DNA from: an uncultured Xylophilus sp.
Lineage (GTDB): Bacteria; Pseudomonadota; Gammaproteobacteria; Burkholderiales; Burkholderiaceae_C
Length of the DNA stretch: 64,000 nt
Assembly (NCBI GenBank): GCA_913776965.1
Contig: CAJYQL010000055.1
Coordinates: 1 to 64,000, forward strand
Reading direction: 5' to 3'
This document shows positions 25,703 through 33,115 of the stretch, piece by piece. The translations under genes were made by a program, and so were the position numbers. Numbering within the stretch: the first letter of the stretch is position 1; the number at the start of each line of letters is the position of its first letter. The notes below the pieces were generated by a model, which did not search any database, had not been told where the DNA came from, and worked only from the letters and a program-made list of their open reading frames with translations.

Positions 25703-26218
25703 TCACAGCACGCCCGGATTGAGCCGCCAGACCGCGAAGTTCAGCGCCGAGGCGAAGCCCACCCACAGCAGGTAGGGCACCAGCAGCAGCCCGGCGCCGG
25801 GCCGCACCCGCCAGAACGCGACCAGCGTCGCCGCGACCAGCGCCAGCAGCACCAGCACATCGACCAACGCGAGCGCGCCTTGGTGCCAGGCGAAGAACAG
25901 CCAGCTCCAGAGCGCATTGACCGCGAGTTGCACCACGTAGAGCGTCAGCGCCCGCCGGGCGCCCTGCCAGCCGGCCGTGCGCCACACCCACCAGGCGGCC
26001 AGCGCCATCAGCAGGTAGAGGGTGCTCCAGACCGGGCCGAACCACGACGAAGGCGGTGCCCACGACGGCTGCACCAGCTGGCCGTAGAACGAGGATGCCT
26101 GGATCGACGCCGCACTGCCGAGACCGGCCGCCACCGCGGTGACGGCCAGCCAGCCGAACAGGCCGAGAAGCTGGCGGGATACGGGCAGCGGGCGGGTGTG
26201 CAGGGCGGAGGAAGGCAT
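25703..26218 (-). CDS. tspO: TspO/MBR family protein
   Basis: This 171-residue protein has five membrane helices and the family signatures QPSWAPPSSWFGPVWSTLYLLMALAAW and FASALNFAVWRLNP. TspO proteins bind porphyrins and affect tetrapyrrole homeostasis in the membrane. It is convergent with arfB and its upstream region faces the arginase-like gene. Confidence 0.92.
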   Translation of the reverse strand: MPSSALHTRPLPVSRQLLGLFGWLAVTAVAAGLGSAASIQASSFYGQLVQPSWAPPSSWFGPVWSTLYLLMALAAWWVWRTAGWQGARRALTLYVVQLAVNALWSWLFFAWHQGALALVDVLVLLALVAATLVAFWRVRPGAGLLLVPYLLWVGFASALNFAVWRLNPGVL

Positions 26219-26393
26219 CGTGCGGAGGCCGGTTACGGGGGCCGAATGAATATAAGGGGGCGATGGTCCCGCGACCGACGTCCACGGGCGTGAACACTTG
26301 TCACCGCGGCGCCGCCCGAAGCGCCGGGACCTGCATTCCTCAGGTCGCCTGCGCTGCTTACCGGCTACGCCCGGCGGCAGACGACGCCCGCCC

Positions 26394-27311
26394 TCAGCCC
26401 GCGAGCTGCGCCAGCAGCCGCCGATTGAAAGCGCCCTGCTCCGCCTGCCACCGCGCGAGATCGTCCGGCGCGACCGTCGTCTGCTGTCCGTCGCCGGCGC
26501 TCAGCCATCGCTTCCAGGCGGTTCGGTAGCGGTAGGAGGACACCTCGCCGGTCACGTCGCTGCCGGCGAGCGTGCCGCGCAGCGCGGCGATCACCGCATC
26601 GGCATGGTCCGCACGCAGCAGGCCCTGGTCCCAGTTGGTCCGCACCACGTCGGGCGCGAAGGCGTCCTTGTCGATCGACAGATAGGTCGGCTGGCGGTCG
26701 GCCGCCAACTGTTCGCACAGCGCCGCGACCAGCGCGTCGCCGCTGGCGAAGGTGCGGAACGCACGGCCGAGGCCGAGCCAGCGCGCCCAGCCGGTATCGA
26801 CACCGCAGCTCCAGTAGCTCAGCTTGCCGGCGCGCAGCGGCGCGAGATAGTTCTCCCACGCATGGCCGCGGCCGATGTCCGCCGAGGTGATGCCCGCCAC
26901 ATGCACATGCGCCACCTGCGGCAGCAGCGCGACGTGCCGCACCCACGATCCGCAGTGGATGCCGAACGGGAAGCGCATGTTGTCCGGATGGTTGTCGAGC
27001 ACCACCAGCCGCAGCGGCCACGCCGCGGTGAAGCCGCCGGCCGCGATGCAGCGTGCCACCAGTGGCGCGCTCAGGTGATGGAAATCGCCACTGCCGAGAA
27101 ACACGGTGCCGTGCGTGGCGAACGCGGGCATGCGGGCCCCCAGCGCTGCGGCGAAGGCCCGCATCCGCCGCAGGCCGCAGCCGAAGCGGATCGCTTCCTG
27201 CCAGGGCGCGAGCGGCAGCCGGCATTCGCCCGCCAGCGGCGGCACCGACGCGTCGAGGTCGAGCACCACCGGCGGCCGTGCGGCCGGTGCGGTCCGCTGC
27301 GCGTCCGTCAT
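26394..27311 (-). CDS. Arginase/agmatinase-fold protein, divergent
   Basis: This 305-residue protein retains the ureohydrolase metal-site motifs in variant form: GSGDFHHLS (around His78-79) for GGDHS, LDNHPDN (Asp106, His108, Asp110) for DAHxD, and SIDKDAF (Asp214, Asp216) for SxDxDxxDP. Thus the aspartates and histidines for a two-metal centre are present but the surrounding loops differ from arginase and agmatinase, so the substrate is probably different. The start overlaps the stop of the FemAB/GNAT-like gene (ATGA). With the class III aminotransferase upstream it forms a likely pathway unit. Confidence 0.72.
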   Translation of the reverse strand: MTDAQRTAPAARPPVVLDLDASVPPLAGECRLPLAPWQEAIRFGCGLRRMRAFAAALGARMPAFATHGTVFLGSGDFHHLSAPLVARCIAAGGFTAAWPLRLVVLDNHPDNMRFPFGIHCGSWVRHVALLPQVAHVHVAGITSADIGRGHAWENYLAPLRAGKLSYWSCGVDTGWARWLGLGRAFRTFASGDALVAALCEQLAADRQPTYLSIDKDAFAPDVVRTNWDQGLLRADHADAVIAALRGTLAGSDVTGEVSSYRYRTAWKRWLSAGDGQQTTVAPDDLARWQAEQGAFNRRLLAQLAG

Positions 27312-28429
27312 GGCGCGGCCCAGCGGCTGTCGCTCTCGAACACGCCGGCGAAGCGCCGCGCCAGCGCCCGCAGCAGCGGGTTGCGCACCCAGACCGCATG
27401 CCGGGTCAGGGTGAAGCGCGCACCGAGCTGCGCCTTCACTTCCGGGTCGGTCCAGCCGGCCACGTAGTGCGTCAGGCCGCGCTCGACCGCGTACTCCAGG
27501 TTCAGCAGCCAGCTCACGAAATACAGGTCCACCTCACGCGCCGCGGGATAGGCGAAGCCGATGTACTTGTCGATCAGCCGACCGCCGTATTCGAAACACA
27601 GGTTCCAGCCGACCAGCGGCCCCTCGGTGCCGTCGGGCTGGCGCCGGCGGTACTCGAACACGATGCCGCCGCTCGCCGCATCGCGCAGCACCGCCGCGAA
27701 GAAGGCGCGGCCGAGCCTGTCGAAATGCACCTCGCTCTGCGCGAAGACGCCTTCGTACAGGGCGTAGTACGCATCGACGACCGCCTCGTCGGCGAACGCT
27801 TCGCCGGTCGGGATGCGCCGCACATCCAGCAGCGCGCGGCTCCTCCACTTGCGCTGCAGGTTCTTGCGCCGGCCGGTGGACAGACGCGCGAGGTAGGCGG
27901 CGATGTCGGGAAAGTCGATCGCCACATAGGCCAGCGCCTGGCCCTCGACCAGTACGAAGCCCTGCGCCGCGCAGGCCGCGGCGAGCGCGTCGGCCTGTGC
28001 GTTCTCGTCATCCGACAGCAGCGGCGACCGCTGCGGGATGTCCTTCACGATCGCCAGGCGACAGCGGCGCCCCAGGCGCTCCCGCACCGCTGCGGCCAGC
28101 GCCTCCGGCGCGGTTCCTGCGGCGAACACCGCGTATTCGGTGACGGTGGTGCCGACGAAGGCGGTGCGGATCCGCAGCCAGCGCGACCAGTGCCGGTAGA
28201 ACGGCAGGGCCGCGATGCGCTGCTTGTCCGCGGCATCGACGGTGGTCAGCAGGTCGAACGGCGCGACGAAGGCGGGCTGCCCCGCGCCCAGCTCCGCCGT
28301 CGGCACGAAGCCGTCGGGCGGATGGGCGAGGAACTGGCGGATCAATACGCCGGGCTCGATCTGGTTCAGGCAGCGCACGGGCGGCGTTCCGGCGGGGGAC
28401 GCAGCGCAGCCGGCCCGCTCAGGCAGCAC
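27308..28429 (-). CDS. GNAT/FemAB-like acyl- or aminoacyl-transferase
   Basis: This 373-residue protein resembles the large GNAT/FemAB-like group (peptidogalycan biosynthesis/recognition type): a stretch ARLSTGRRKNLQRKWRSR precedes the second acyltransferase half containing VFEYRRRQPDGTEG, LVGWNLCFEYGGRLIDKYIGFAYP and a final tyrosine-rich region. Such enzymes transfer acyl or aminoacyl groups to amines. The start is taken as GTG at 28429, overlapping the aminotransferase stop by 11 bp; another GTG lies about 18 codons in. The specific substrate cannot be read. Confidence 0.68.
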   Translation of the reverse strand: MLPERAGCAASPAGTPPVRCLNQIEPGVLIRQFLAHPPDGFVPTAELGAGQPAFVAPFDLLTTVDAADKQRIAALPFYRHWSRWLRIRTAFVGTTVTEYAVFAAGTAPEALAAAVRERLGRRCRLAIVKDIPQRSPLLSDDENAQADALAAACAAQGFVLVEGQALAYVAIDFPDIAAYLARLSTGRRKNLQRKWRSRALLDVRRIPTGEAFADEAVVDAYYALYEGVFAQSEVHFDRLGRAFFAAVLRDAASGGIVFEYRRRQPDGTEGPLVGWNLCFEYGGRLIDKYIGFAYPAAREVDLYFVSWLLNLEYAVERGLTHYVAGWTDPEVKAQLGARFTLTRHAVWVRNPLLRALARRFAGVFESDSRWAAP

Positions 28430-29798
28430 GCTTGGCGCGGTTCAGCAGCTGGTCGAGCAGCACCATCGCCTCGTCGATCTCGGCGCGGGTGATCATCAGC
28501 GACGGCGCGAAGGTGATCACGTTCTTGTAGTAGCCGCCCACGTCGAGAACTAGGCCGCGCTTCTGGCCCTGGTATTCCAGCGTGCCTTCCAGGCCCATGT
28601 CCACCATCCGGTCGAGCAGCGCCCGGTTGGGCGTGAAGCCGTCGGCCTCGCAGATCTCGGCCCGCAGCGCCAGGCCCAGGCCGTCCACATCGCCGATCTC
28701 CGGATGGCGCGTCTGCAGGTCGCGCAGGCCCTCGAGGAAGTAGGCACCGCTGTCGCGCACCTGCTGGCCGAAGTCCACCTCGTGGGTCATCTTCAGCACC
28801 TCCAGGCCGAGCGCGGTGCCGAGCGGGTTGGAGGCGAAGGTGCTGTGGGTGGAGCCCGGCGGGAAGATCGTCGGGTTGATCAGTTCCTCGCGCGCCCACA
28901 GGCCGCTCAGGGCGTTCAGGCCGTTGGTCAGCGCCTTGGCGAACACCAGCACGTCGGGCTGCACGCCGAAGTTCTCGATCGACCACAGCTTGCCGGTGCG
29001 CCAGAAGCCCATCTGGATCTCGTCGACCACCAGCAGTACGCCGTGCTCGTCGAGCACCTTCTTCATGCCCTTGAAGTAGTTGGCCGGCGGGATCACGTAG
29101 CCGCCGGTGCCCTGGATCGGCTCGATGTAGAAGGCGGCGTATTCGCACTGCCGGGTCTTCGGGTCCCACAGCGCGTGGTACTCGTTCTCGAACTTGCGGG
29201 CGAACTCCTTGACCAGCGAATCGCCGTATTCCTCCGCCGCCATGCCCTTCGGGCGGCGAAACGGGTATGGGAAGGGCAGGAACTGCGCACGGTCGCCGAA
29301 GTGGCCGTAGCGGCGGCGGTAGCGGTAGCTCGAAGTGATGCTCGACGCGCCCAGCGTGCGGCCGTGGTAGCCGCCCTCGAAGGCGAACATCAGGCTCTTG
29401 CCGTTGCTCGCGTTGCGCACCACCTTGAGCGAATCCTCGATCGCCTGCGCGCCGCCGACGTTGAAGTGCACCCGGCCGCCGCGGCCCCACTTGGCCTCGG
29501 CATCCTGCGCGATCCATTTCGCCAGCTCGCTCTTGGTCGGGTGCAGGTACTGGCTGGCGATCTGCGGCAGGATGTCGAGCTGCCGCTTCATCACGTCCTC
29601 GAGCCGCTTGTTCTTGTAGCCGAAGTTGACCGCCGAGTACCACATCTGCAGGTCGAGGTAGCGCGTGTCGGCGTCGTCGATCATGTAGCTGCCGTCGCAC
29701 CCGGCGAAGATCTTCGGCGGGTTGACGTAGTGGACGGTATCGCCGAAGGAACAGTATTGCGCTTCGTCGGCCAGCAGCTGCGTGTGGTCTTGGCTCAT
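28419..29798 (-). CDS. Class III PLP-dependent aminotransferase
   Basis: This 459-residue class III (ornithine/GABA-type) aminotransferase has NVGGAQAIEDSLK near 113, GYHGRTLGASSITSS at 143, VVDEIQMGFWRTG (Asp259-Glu260) and Schiff-base Lys288 in VFAKALTNG. It transfers a terminal amino group between an omega-amino compound or amino acid and a keto acid. The start at 29798 is preceded on the mRNA by CGGAG within one arm of an 11-bp inverted repeat. It is the first gene of the trio with the FemAB/GNAT and arginase-like genes; together they look like a small amine-metabolism or natural-product unit. Confidence 0.85.
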   Translation of the reverse strand: MSQDHTQLLADEAQYCSFGDTVHYVNPPKIFAGCDGSYMIDDADTRYLDLQMWYSAVNFGYKNKRLEDVMKRQLDILPQIASQYLHPTKSELAKWIAQDAEAKWGRGGRVHFNVGGAQAIEDSLKVVRNASNGKSLMFAFEGGYHGRTLGASSITSSYRYRRRYGHFGDRAQFLPFPYPFRRPKGMAAEEYGDSLVKEFARKFENEYHALWDPKTRQCEYAAFYIEPIQGTGGYVIPPANYFKGMKKVLDEHGVLLVVDEIQMGFWRTGKLWSIENFGVQPDVLVFAKALTNGLNALSGLWAREELINPTIFPPGSTHSTFASNPLGTALGLEVLKMTHEVDFGQQVRDSGAYFLEGLRDLQTRHPEIGDVDGLGLALRAEICEADGFTPNRALLDRMVDMGLEGTLEYQGQKRGLVLDVGGYYKNVITFAPSLMITRAEIDEAMVLLDQLLNRAKRAA

Positions 29799-29804
29799 GG
29801 AACA

Positions 29805-29850
29805 GGAGACTCCGGAAAAGGGGGACGTGGTGGGACGGCCCGGAGTCTCC
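29805..29850 (-). promoter_or_regulatory. Inverted repeat overlapping the ribosome binding site of the aminotransferase mRNA
   Basis: GGAGACTCCGG (29805-29815) and CCGGAGTCTCC (29840-29850) are perfect 11-bp inverted copies with a 24-nt loop. In the mRNA the arm next to the ATG contains the likely Shine-Dalgarno CGGAG, so the hairpin would hide it. It may be a translational switch or, less likely, a protein-binding site. Confidence 0.55.
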
Positions 29851-29906
29851 AGCGGCAACCTTGCCCGACTGTCGAACGTTTGTGTGCGAATCGTGGAGGC
29901 GGCGGA

Positions 29907-30239
29907 TCAGCCGCGCGGCGTGGCGTCGAGCGCCGCATCGCAGCCGATGCCCGCGGCGATCCAGCGGCGCGCGCGGCGCCCGATCCAGGGTGCGATCCAG
30001 CGCCAGCGGCGGCCGAGCACGCCGCGCGGGTCGCTCACCATGCCGCAGAAGTAGCGGCCCTGTGCATCGTCCCAGCGCAGGGCATCGCAGGCGCCATGGC
30101 GGCGTCGCGAGACCAGCATGCCGACCGGGCACGGCTCGGCCAGGCAGCAGAGCCCGCAGCCGTTGCAGGGCGCGCCGACCGGCGGCTTGGGCGGTGCGGC
30201 GGGCTGGATCCAGACGACGGTGGGCGGGGCGGAGGCCAT
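29907..30239 (-). CDS. Small cysteine-cluster (Fe-S or zinc) protein
   Basis: This 110-residue protein has a CNGCGLCCLAEPCP cluster near residue 25 and further Cys in GACDALRW, RYFCGM and GCDAAL. The spacing suggests a YkgJ-like or ferredoxin-like metal centre, and the C-terminal half is Trp/Arg-rich. The start MASAPPTVV at 30239 is chosen over an upstream ATG at 30284, which lies in the AT-rich hipA promoter region. Similar short proteins exist in Burkholderiales but I cannot name a function. Confidence 0.65.
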   Translation of the reverse strand: MASAPPTVVWIQPAAPPKPPVGAPCNGCGLCCLAEPCPVGMLVSRRRHGACDALRWDDAQGRYFCGMVSDPRGVLGRRWRWIAPWIGRRARRWIAAGIGCDAALDATPRG

Positions 30240-30303
30240 GGGCCCGATTGTGGCGATACAGCTTGGAAAAGCCGAACAAATCAATCAATGTGACTCAATA
30301 AAA

Positions 30304-30365
30304 TGCACGAAAATGCATGCACATTACAGTAGTTTTGCAGTATTGTTTCGATAAATTTTCGTGCA
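30304..30365. promoter_or_regulatory. AT-rich hipA promoter region with 11-bp inverted repeat
   Basis: TGCACGAAAAT (30304-30314) and ATTTTCGTGCA (30355-30365) form a perfect inverted repeat; the right arm covers the hipA GTG start codon. A further TGCATGCA palindrome lies at 30314-30321. The patch (about 30250-30375) is far richer in A/T than anything nearby. Probable operator for the HipA-HipB complex. Confidence 0.65.
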
Positions 30366-31695
30366 AATAAATCAAAGCTGCACCATTCAGCTCTTCTTGG
30401 ACCAGCAATGGCACGACGTCGCCGAGGTGCGGCTCCATGCCGATGCCGGCCACGGCTGGAAGACGCGCACCTATTCCGGCTACGCCCTCGACTGGGCGTT
30501 CGCCCATACGCATGCCCGGGATGCGCATGCGCTGTGCGCCCACTGGCCGGTGGGGCTCGAGCCTTTGCAACTGCCACACTGGCCGGTGTTCCTGATCGAC
30601 ATGCTGCCGCAGGGCTTCGGACGTCAGGAGCTGCTGCGCCGTATCGGTCTGCCCGCCACCGCCGGCACGACGGCCGACTGGCCACTGCTGCTGGCCGGCG
30701 CAGGCAACCCGGTCGGGCATCTGCGGGTCAAGGAAGCCGCCGGATGGCTTGCGGACCACGCAGGCGCGATGCGCGGCTTCACCGACGACGAGATCGCGCA
30801 GCGCGGCGAGGAATTCTCGGAATACCTGGCGTCGCACGGCCTCTTCGTCGCGGGGTCGTCCGGGGTGCAGGGGGAATGGCCCAAGGTGCTGCTGACCCGC
30901 GCGCACGACGGACTGCTGTACCTGGACCACACGCTGCCCGATGCGCAGGCGGCAGCGCACTACATCGTGAAGTTCGGACGCGGAGCCGATCGGCAGCTGG
31001 CCAGCATCCTGCGGCACGAGGCGCCGTACATGGGCATCGCCGAACGACTGGGCCTGCGCGTCCATGCGCCCCTGGTGCTGCGGCACCGCGCGTTGTTCAT
31101 CCCGCGGTTCGACCGCCGCGTGGAAAACGGCCGGGTGGTCCGGCTGGCGCAGGAGAGCATCGCGACGCTGACCGGGCTGCCGGGCTTCGAGGCCGTACCC
31201 AGCCACGACCAGGTATGCCGTGCGCTTCTGCGCCACTGCACCGATCCCCAGGCGGAAGTGCTCGAATACCTGCGCCGGGATGTCGCGAACCTCGCCCTGG
31301 GCAACAAGGACAACCATGCCCGCAACACCGCGGTGCAACGCGACGCGGCTGGACGGATTGCGCTCACGCCGCTCTACGACTTCGCGCCGATGTACCTGCA
31401 CCCGGACGGCATCGCCCGGCGCATCCGCTGGCAGGACAACGACGGCGGCAGTCCGGACTGGCGGCGGGTGCTGGACGGTGTCTGCGCGGCAGCGAAGACG
31501 CCCTCCGGCGCTCGGCGATCAGAGCGCCCGGTGTTGCAACGCGAACCGCTGGCGGCCGAATTGCGCGCGATGGCGCCGCGGCTGGATGAAATTGCCGGCG
31601 CGCACCCCGACGACCTCGGCCTGGACGCCGACCTGCTCGACCACCTGCGCCCCGGCATCCGCGCGCAGGCTGCGGCGCTTGCCGCGCTGAAGTGA
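30361..31695 (+). CDS. hipA: HipA-family serine/threonine kinase toxin
   Basis: This 444-residue HipA-like kinase has SSGVQGEWPKVLL in the ATP-binding loop, a PRFDRR segment, the catalytic GNKDNHARN (about 314-322) and metal-binding LYDFAP. HipA toxins phosphorylate glutamyl-tRNA synthetase (E. coli) or other synthetases and trigger dormancy. The GTG start at 30361 lies in an inverted repeat. The cognate HTH gene follows 6 bp downstream, so toxin precedes antitoxin, the reverse of E. coli hipBA. Confidence 0.88.
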   Translation: MQINQSCTIQLFLDQQWHDVAEVRLHADAGHGWKTRTYSGYALDWAFAHTHARDAHALCAHWPVGLEPLQLPHWPVFLIDMLPQGFGRQELLRRIGLPATAGTTADWPLLLAGAGNPVGHLRVKEAAGWLADHAGAMRGFTDDEIAQRGEEFSEYLASHGLFVAGSSGVQGEWPKVLLTRAHDGLLYLDHTLPDAQAAAHYIVKFGRGADRQLASILRHEAPYMGIAERLGLRVHAPLVLRHRALFIPRFDRRVENGRVVRLAQESIATLTGLPGFEAVPSHDQVCRALLRHCTDPQAEVLEYLRRDVANLALGNKDNHARNTAVQRDAAGRIALTPLYDFAPMYLHPDGIARRIRWQDNDGGSPDWRRVLDGVCAAAKTPSGARRSERPVLQREPLAAELRAMAPRLDEIAGAHPDDLGLDADLLDHLRPGIRAQAAALAALK

Positions 31696-31701
31696 CCTTC
31701 C

Positions 31702-32034
31702 ATGGACAAGCGTTTCCACGCCCTACCGCTCTCCGCCCAGATCGACCTCCGCCGGCAGGCGATCGAGGAAGTGCTGGCCCATCCCGAATGGTCGCTGCCG
31801 CAGGCCGTGCGGCACCTGAAGAAAACGATGCGCCTGACCACCGCGGAAATGGCGCACATCGCGGGCATCGGCTACCGCACGCTGCAGGACATCGAGCAGG
31901 AACGCAGCGAGGGCACGGTCCAGACGATGAACCGCATCCTCGGCATGTTGGGGCTCAAGCTCGGCGTGGTGCGCCGGGCGCCGCCGCAGGACGCACACAC
32001 CGACGACCAGCTGCCGAGCGACGCCCGCACGTGA
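31702..32034 (+). CDS. HTH (XRE-type) antitoxin, HipB-like
   Basis: This 110-residue protein has a central helix-turn-helix (LTTAEMAHIAGIGYRTLQDIEQ) of the XRE/HipB type, preceded by a helical region (QAIEEVLAHPEWSLPQAVRHLKKTM) and ending in a polar tail. By position it is the antitoxin and autorepressor for hipA. It converges on a Bug-family gene with only a 3-bp gap. Confidence 0.82.
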   Translation: MDKRFHALPLSAQIDLRRQAIEEVLAHPEWSLPQAVRHLKKTMRLTTAEMAHIAGIGYRTLQDIEQERSEGTVQTMNRILGMLGLKLGVVRRAPPQDAHTDDQLPSDART

Positions 32035-32037
32035 AGA

Positions 32038-33012
32038 TCAGCCCGGCTTCGCCAGCCCCAGCTTCTCGATCAGCGCCTTCTCGCGGCTGAAGGTGTCCTG
32101 CGCGAAGCGGGTGTACTGCGCCGACGACATGTAATTCGGCAGCATGTCGTAGCGGCCGAGCGCCTGCAGGTAGGCCGGATCTTCCATCGCGGTCTTGAAG
32201 GCGTCGTGCAACCGCTTGACCACCTCGGGCGGCGTGCCGCGCGGCGCGCCGATGCCGAAGGGCGAGTTCTGCACCACGTCCAGGCCCAGTTCCTTGAGCG
32301 TCGGCGCGTCGGGGAACTTGGCGAGCCGCTGGTCGCCCCAGGTGTTGAGCACCCGCAGCTTGCCGGCCTCGACCTGCTGCGCGAAACCGGTGGAGTCGGC
32401 CGCCGCCATGATGTGGCCGCCCATGATCGCCTGCATCAGGTCGGCGCTGCCCTTGTAGGGCACGTGGTTGAGCTGGATGCCCAGCCGCTGCGCTACCAGT
32501 TCGGTGGTCAGGTGCGGGCTGGTCATGGTGCCGGTCGAGCCGTAGCTCAGCTTGCCCGGATTCGCCTTGGCGTACGCGACGAAGTCGCTCCAGTTCTTGA
32601 TCGGGCTGTCGGCCGGCACCACGATGCCGAAGGCGTAGCCGGTCACGTTGATCACGTAGCTGATGTCCTTCACCGGATCCCAGTTGATCTTGGTGGTGTA
32701 GGGCAGCCGGAACACGCCCAGCGGAATCTGCGCGAGCGTGTAGCCGTCGGCCGGGGACGACTGCAATTGCTGCGCCGGCAACGTACCGCCGGCGCCGGGC
32801 TTGTTCTCGACGATCACCGGCTGGCCGAGCGCCTTGCCGGCGTTCTCGGCGAGCTGGCGCATCGTGATGTCGGTCGGACCGCCCGCGGGGAAGGCGATGA
32901 CGAGCTTGACCGGGCGGGTCGGGAACGCCGGGGCGTTCTGGGCGTGGGCGAACGGCAGGGCGGCGGCGCCCAGGATGCCGGCGGCGCCCTGCAGCAGATG
33001 GCGACGGTGCAT
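32038..33012 (-). CDS. Bug/TctC-family tripartite tricarboxylate-type binding protein
   Basis: This 324-residue periplasmic binding protein has a twin-Arg-like basic start (MHRRHLLQGAAG) and a signal peptide ending near AHA, then the family pattern PVKLVIAFPAGGPTDITMR, VENKPGAGG and HVPYKGSADLMQAIMGG. Bug proteins bind carboxylates or amides with an aspartate in the pocket. It stands alone, with no TctAB genes nearby, as is common in Burkholderiales. The ligand is unknown. Upstream in-frame ATG (33075) would precede the signal peptide and is rejected. Confidence 0.9.
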   Translation of the reverse strand: MHRRHLLQGAAGILGAAALPFAHAQNAPAFPTRPVKLVIAFPAGGPTDITMRQLAENAGKALGQPVIVENKPGAGGTLPAQQLQSSPADGYTLAQIPLGVFRLPYTTKINWDPVKDISYVINVTGYAFGIVVPADSPIKNWSDFVAYAKANPGKLSYGSTGTMTSPHLTTELVAQRLGIQLNHVPYKGSADLMQAIMGGHIMAAADSTGFAQQVEAGKLRVLNTWGDQRLAKFPDAPTLKELGLDVVQNSPFGIGAPRGTPPEVVKRLHDAFKTAMEDPAYLQALGRYDMLPNYMSSAQYTRFAQDTFSREKALIEKLGLAKPG

Positions 33013-33115
33013 GGAATCTCCTTGGATGGCGAATACGATGCCCTCCATTGGACGGACCCGGCCGCCTTCCGTCATCGGGACAAACGCCCGAGATGTCGCC
33101 CGCGCGACCGGCGCC

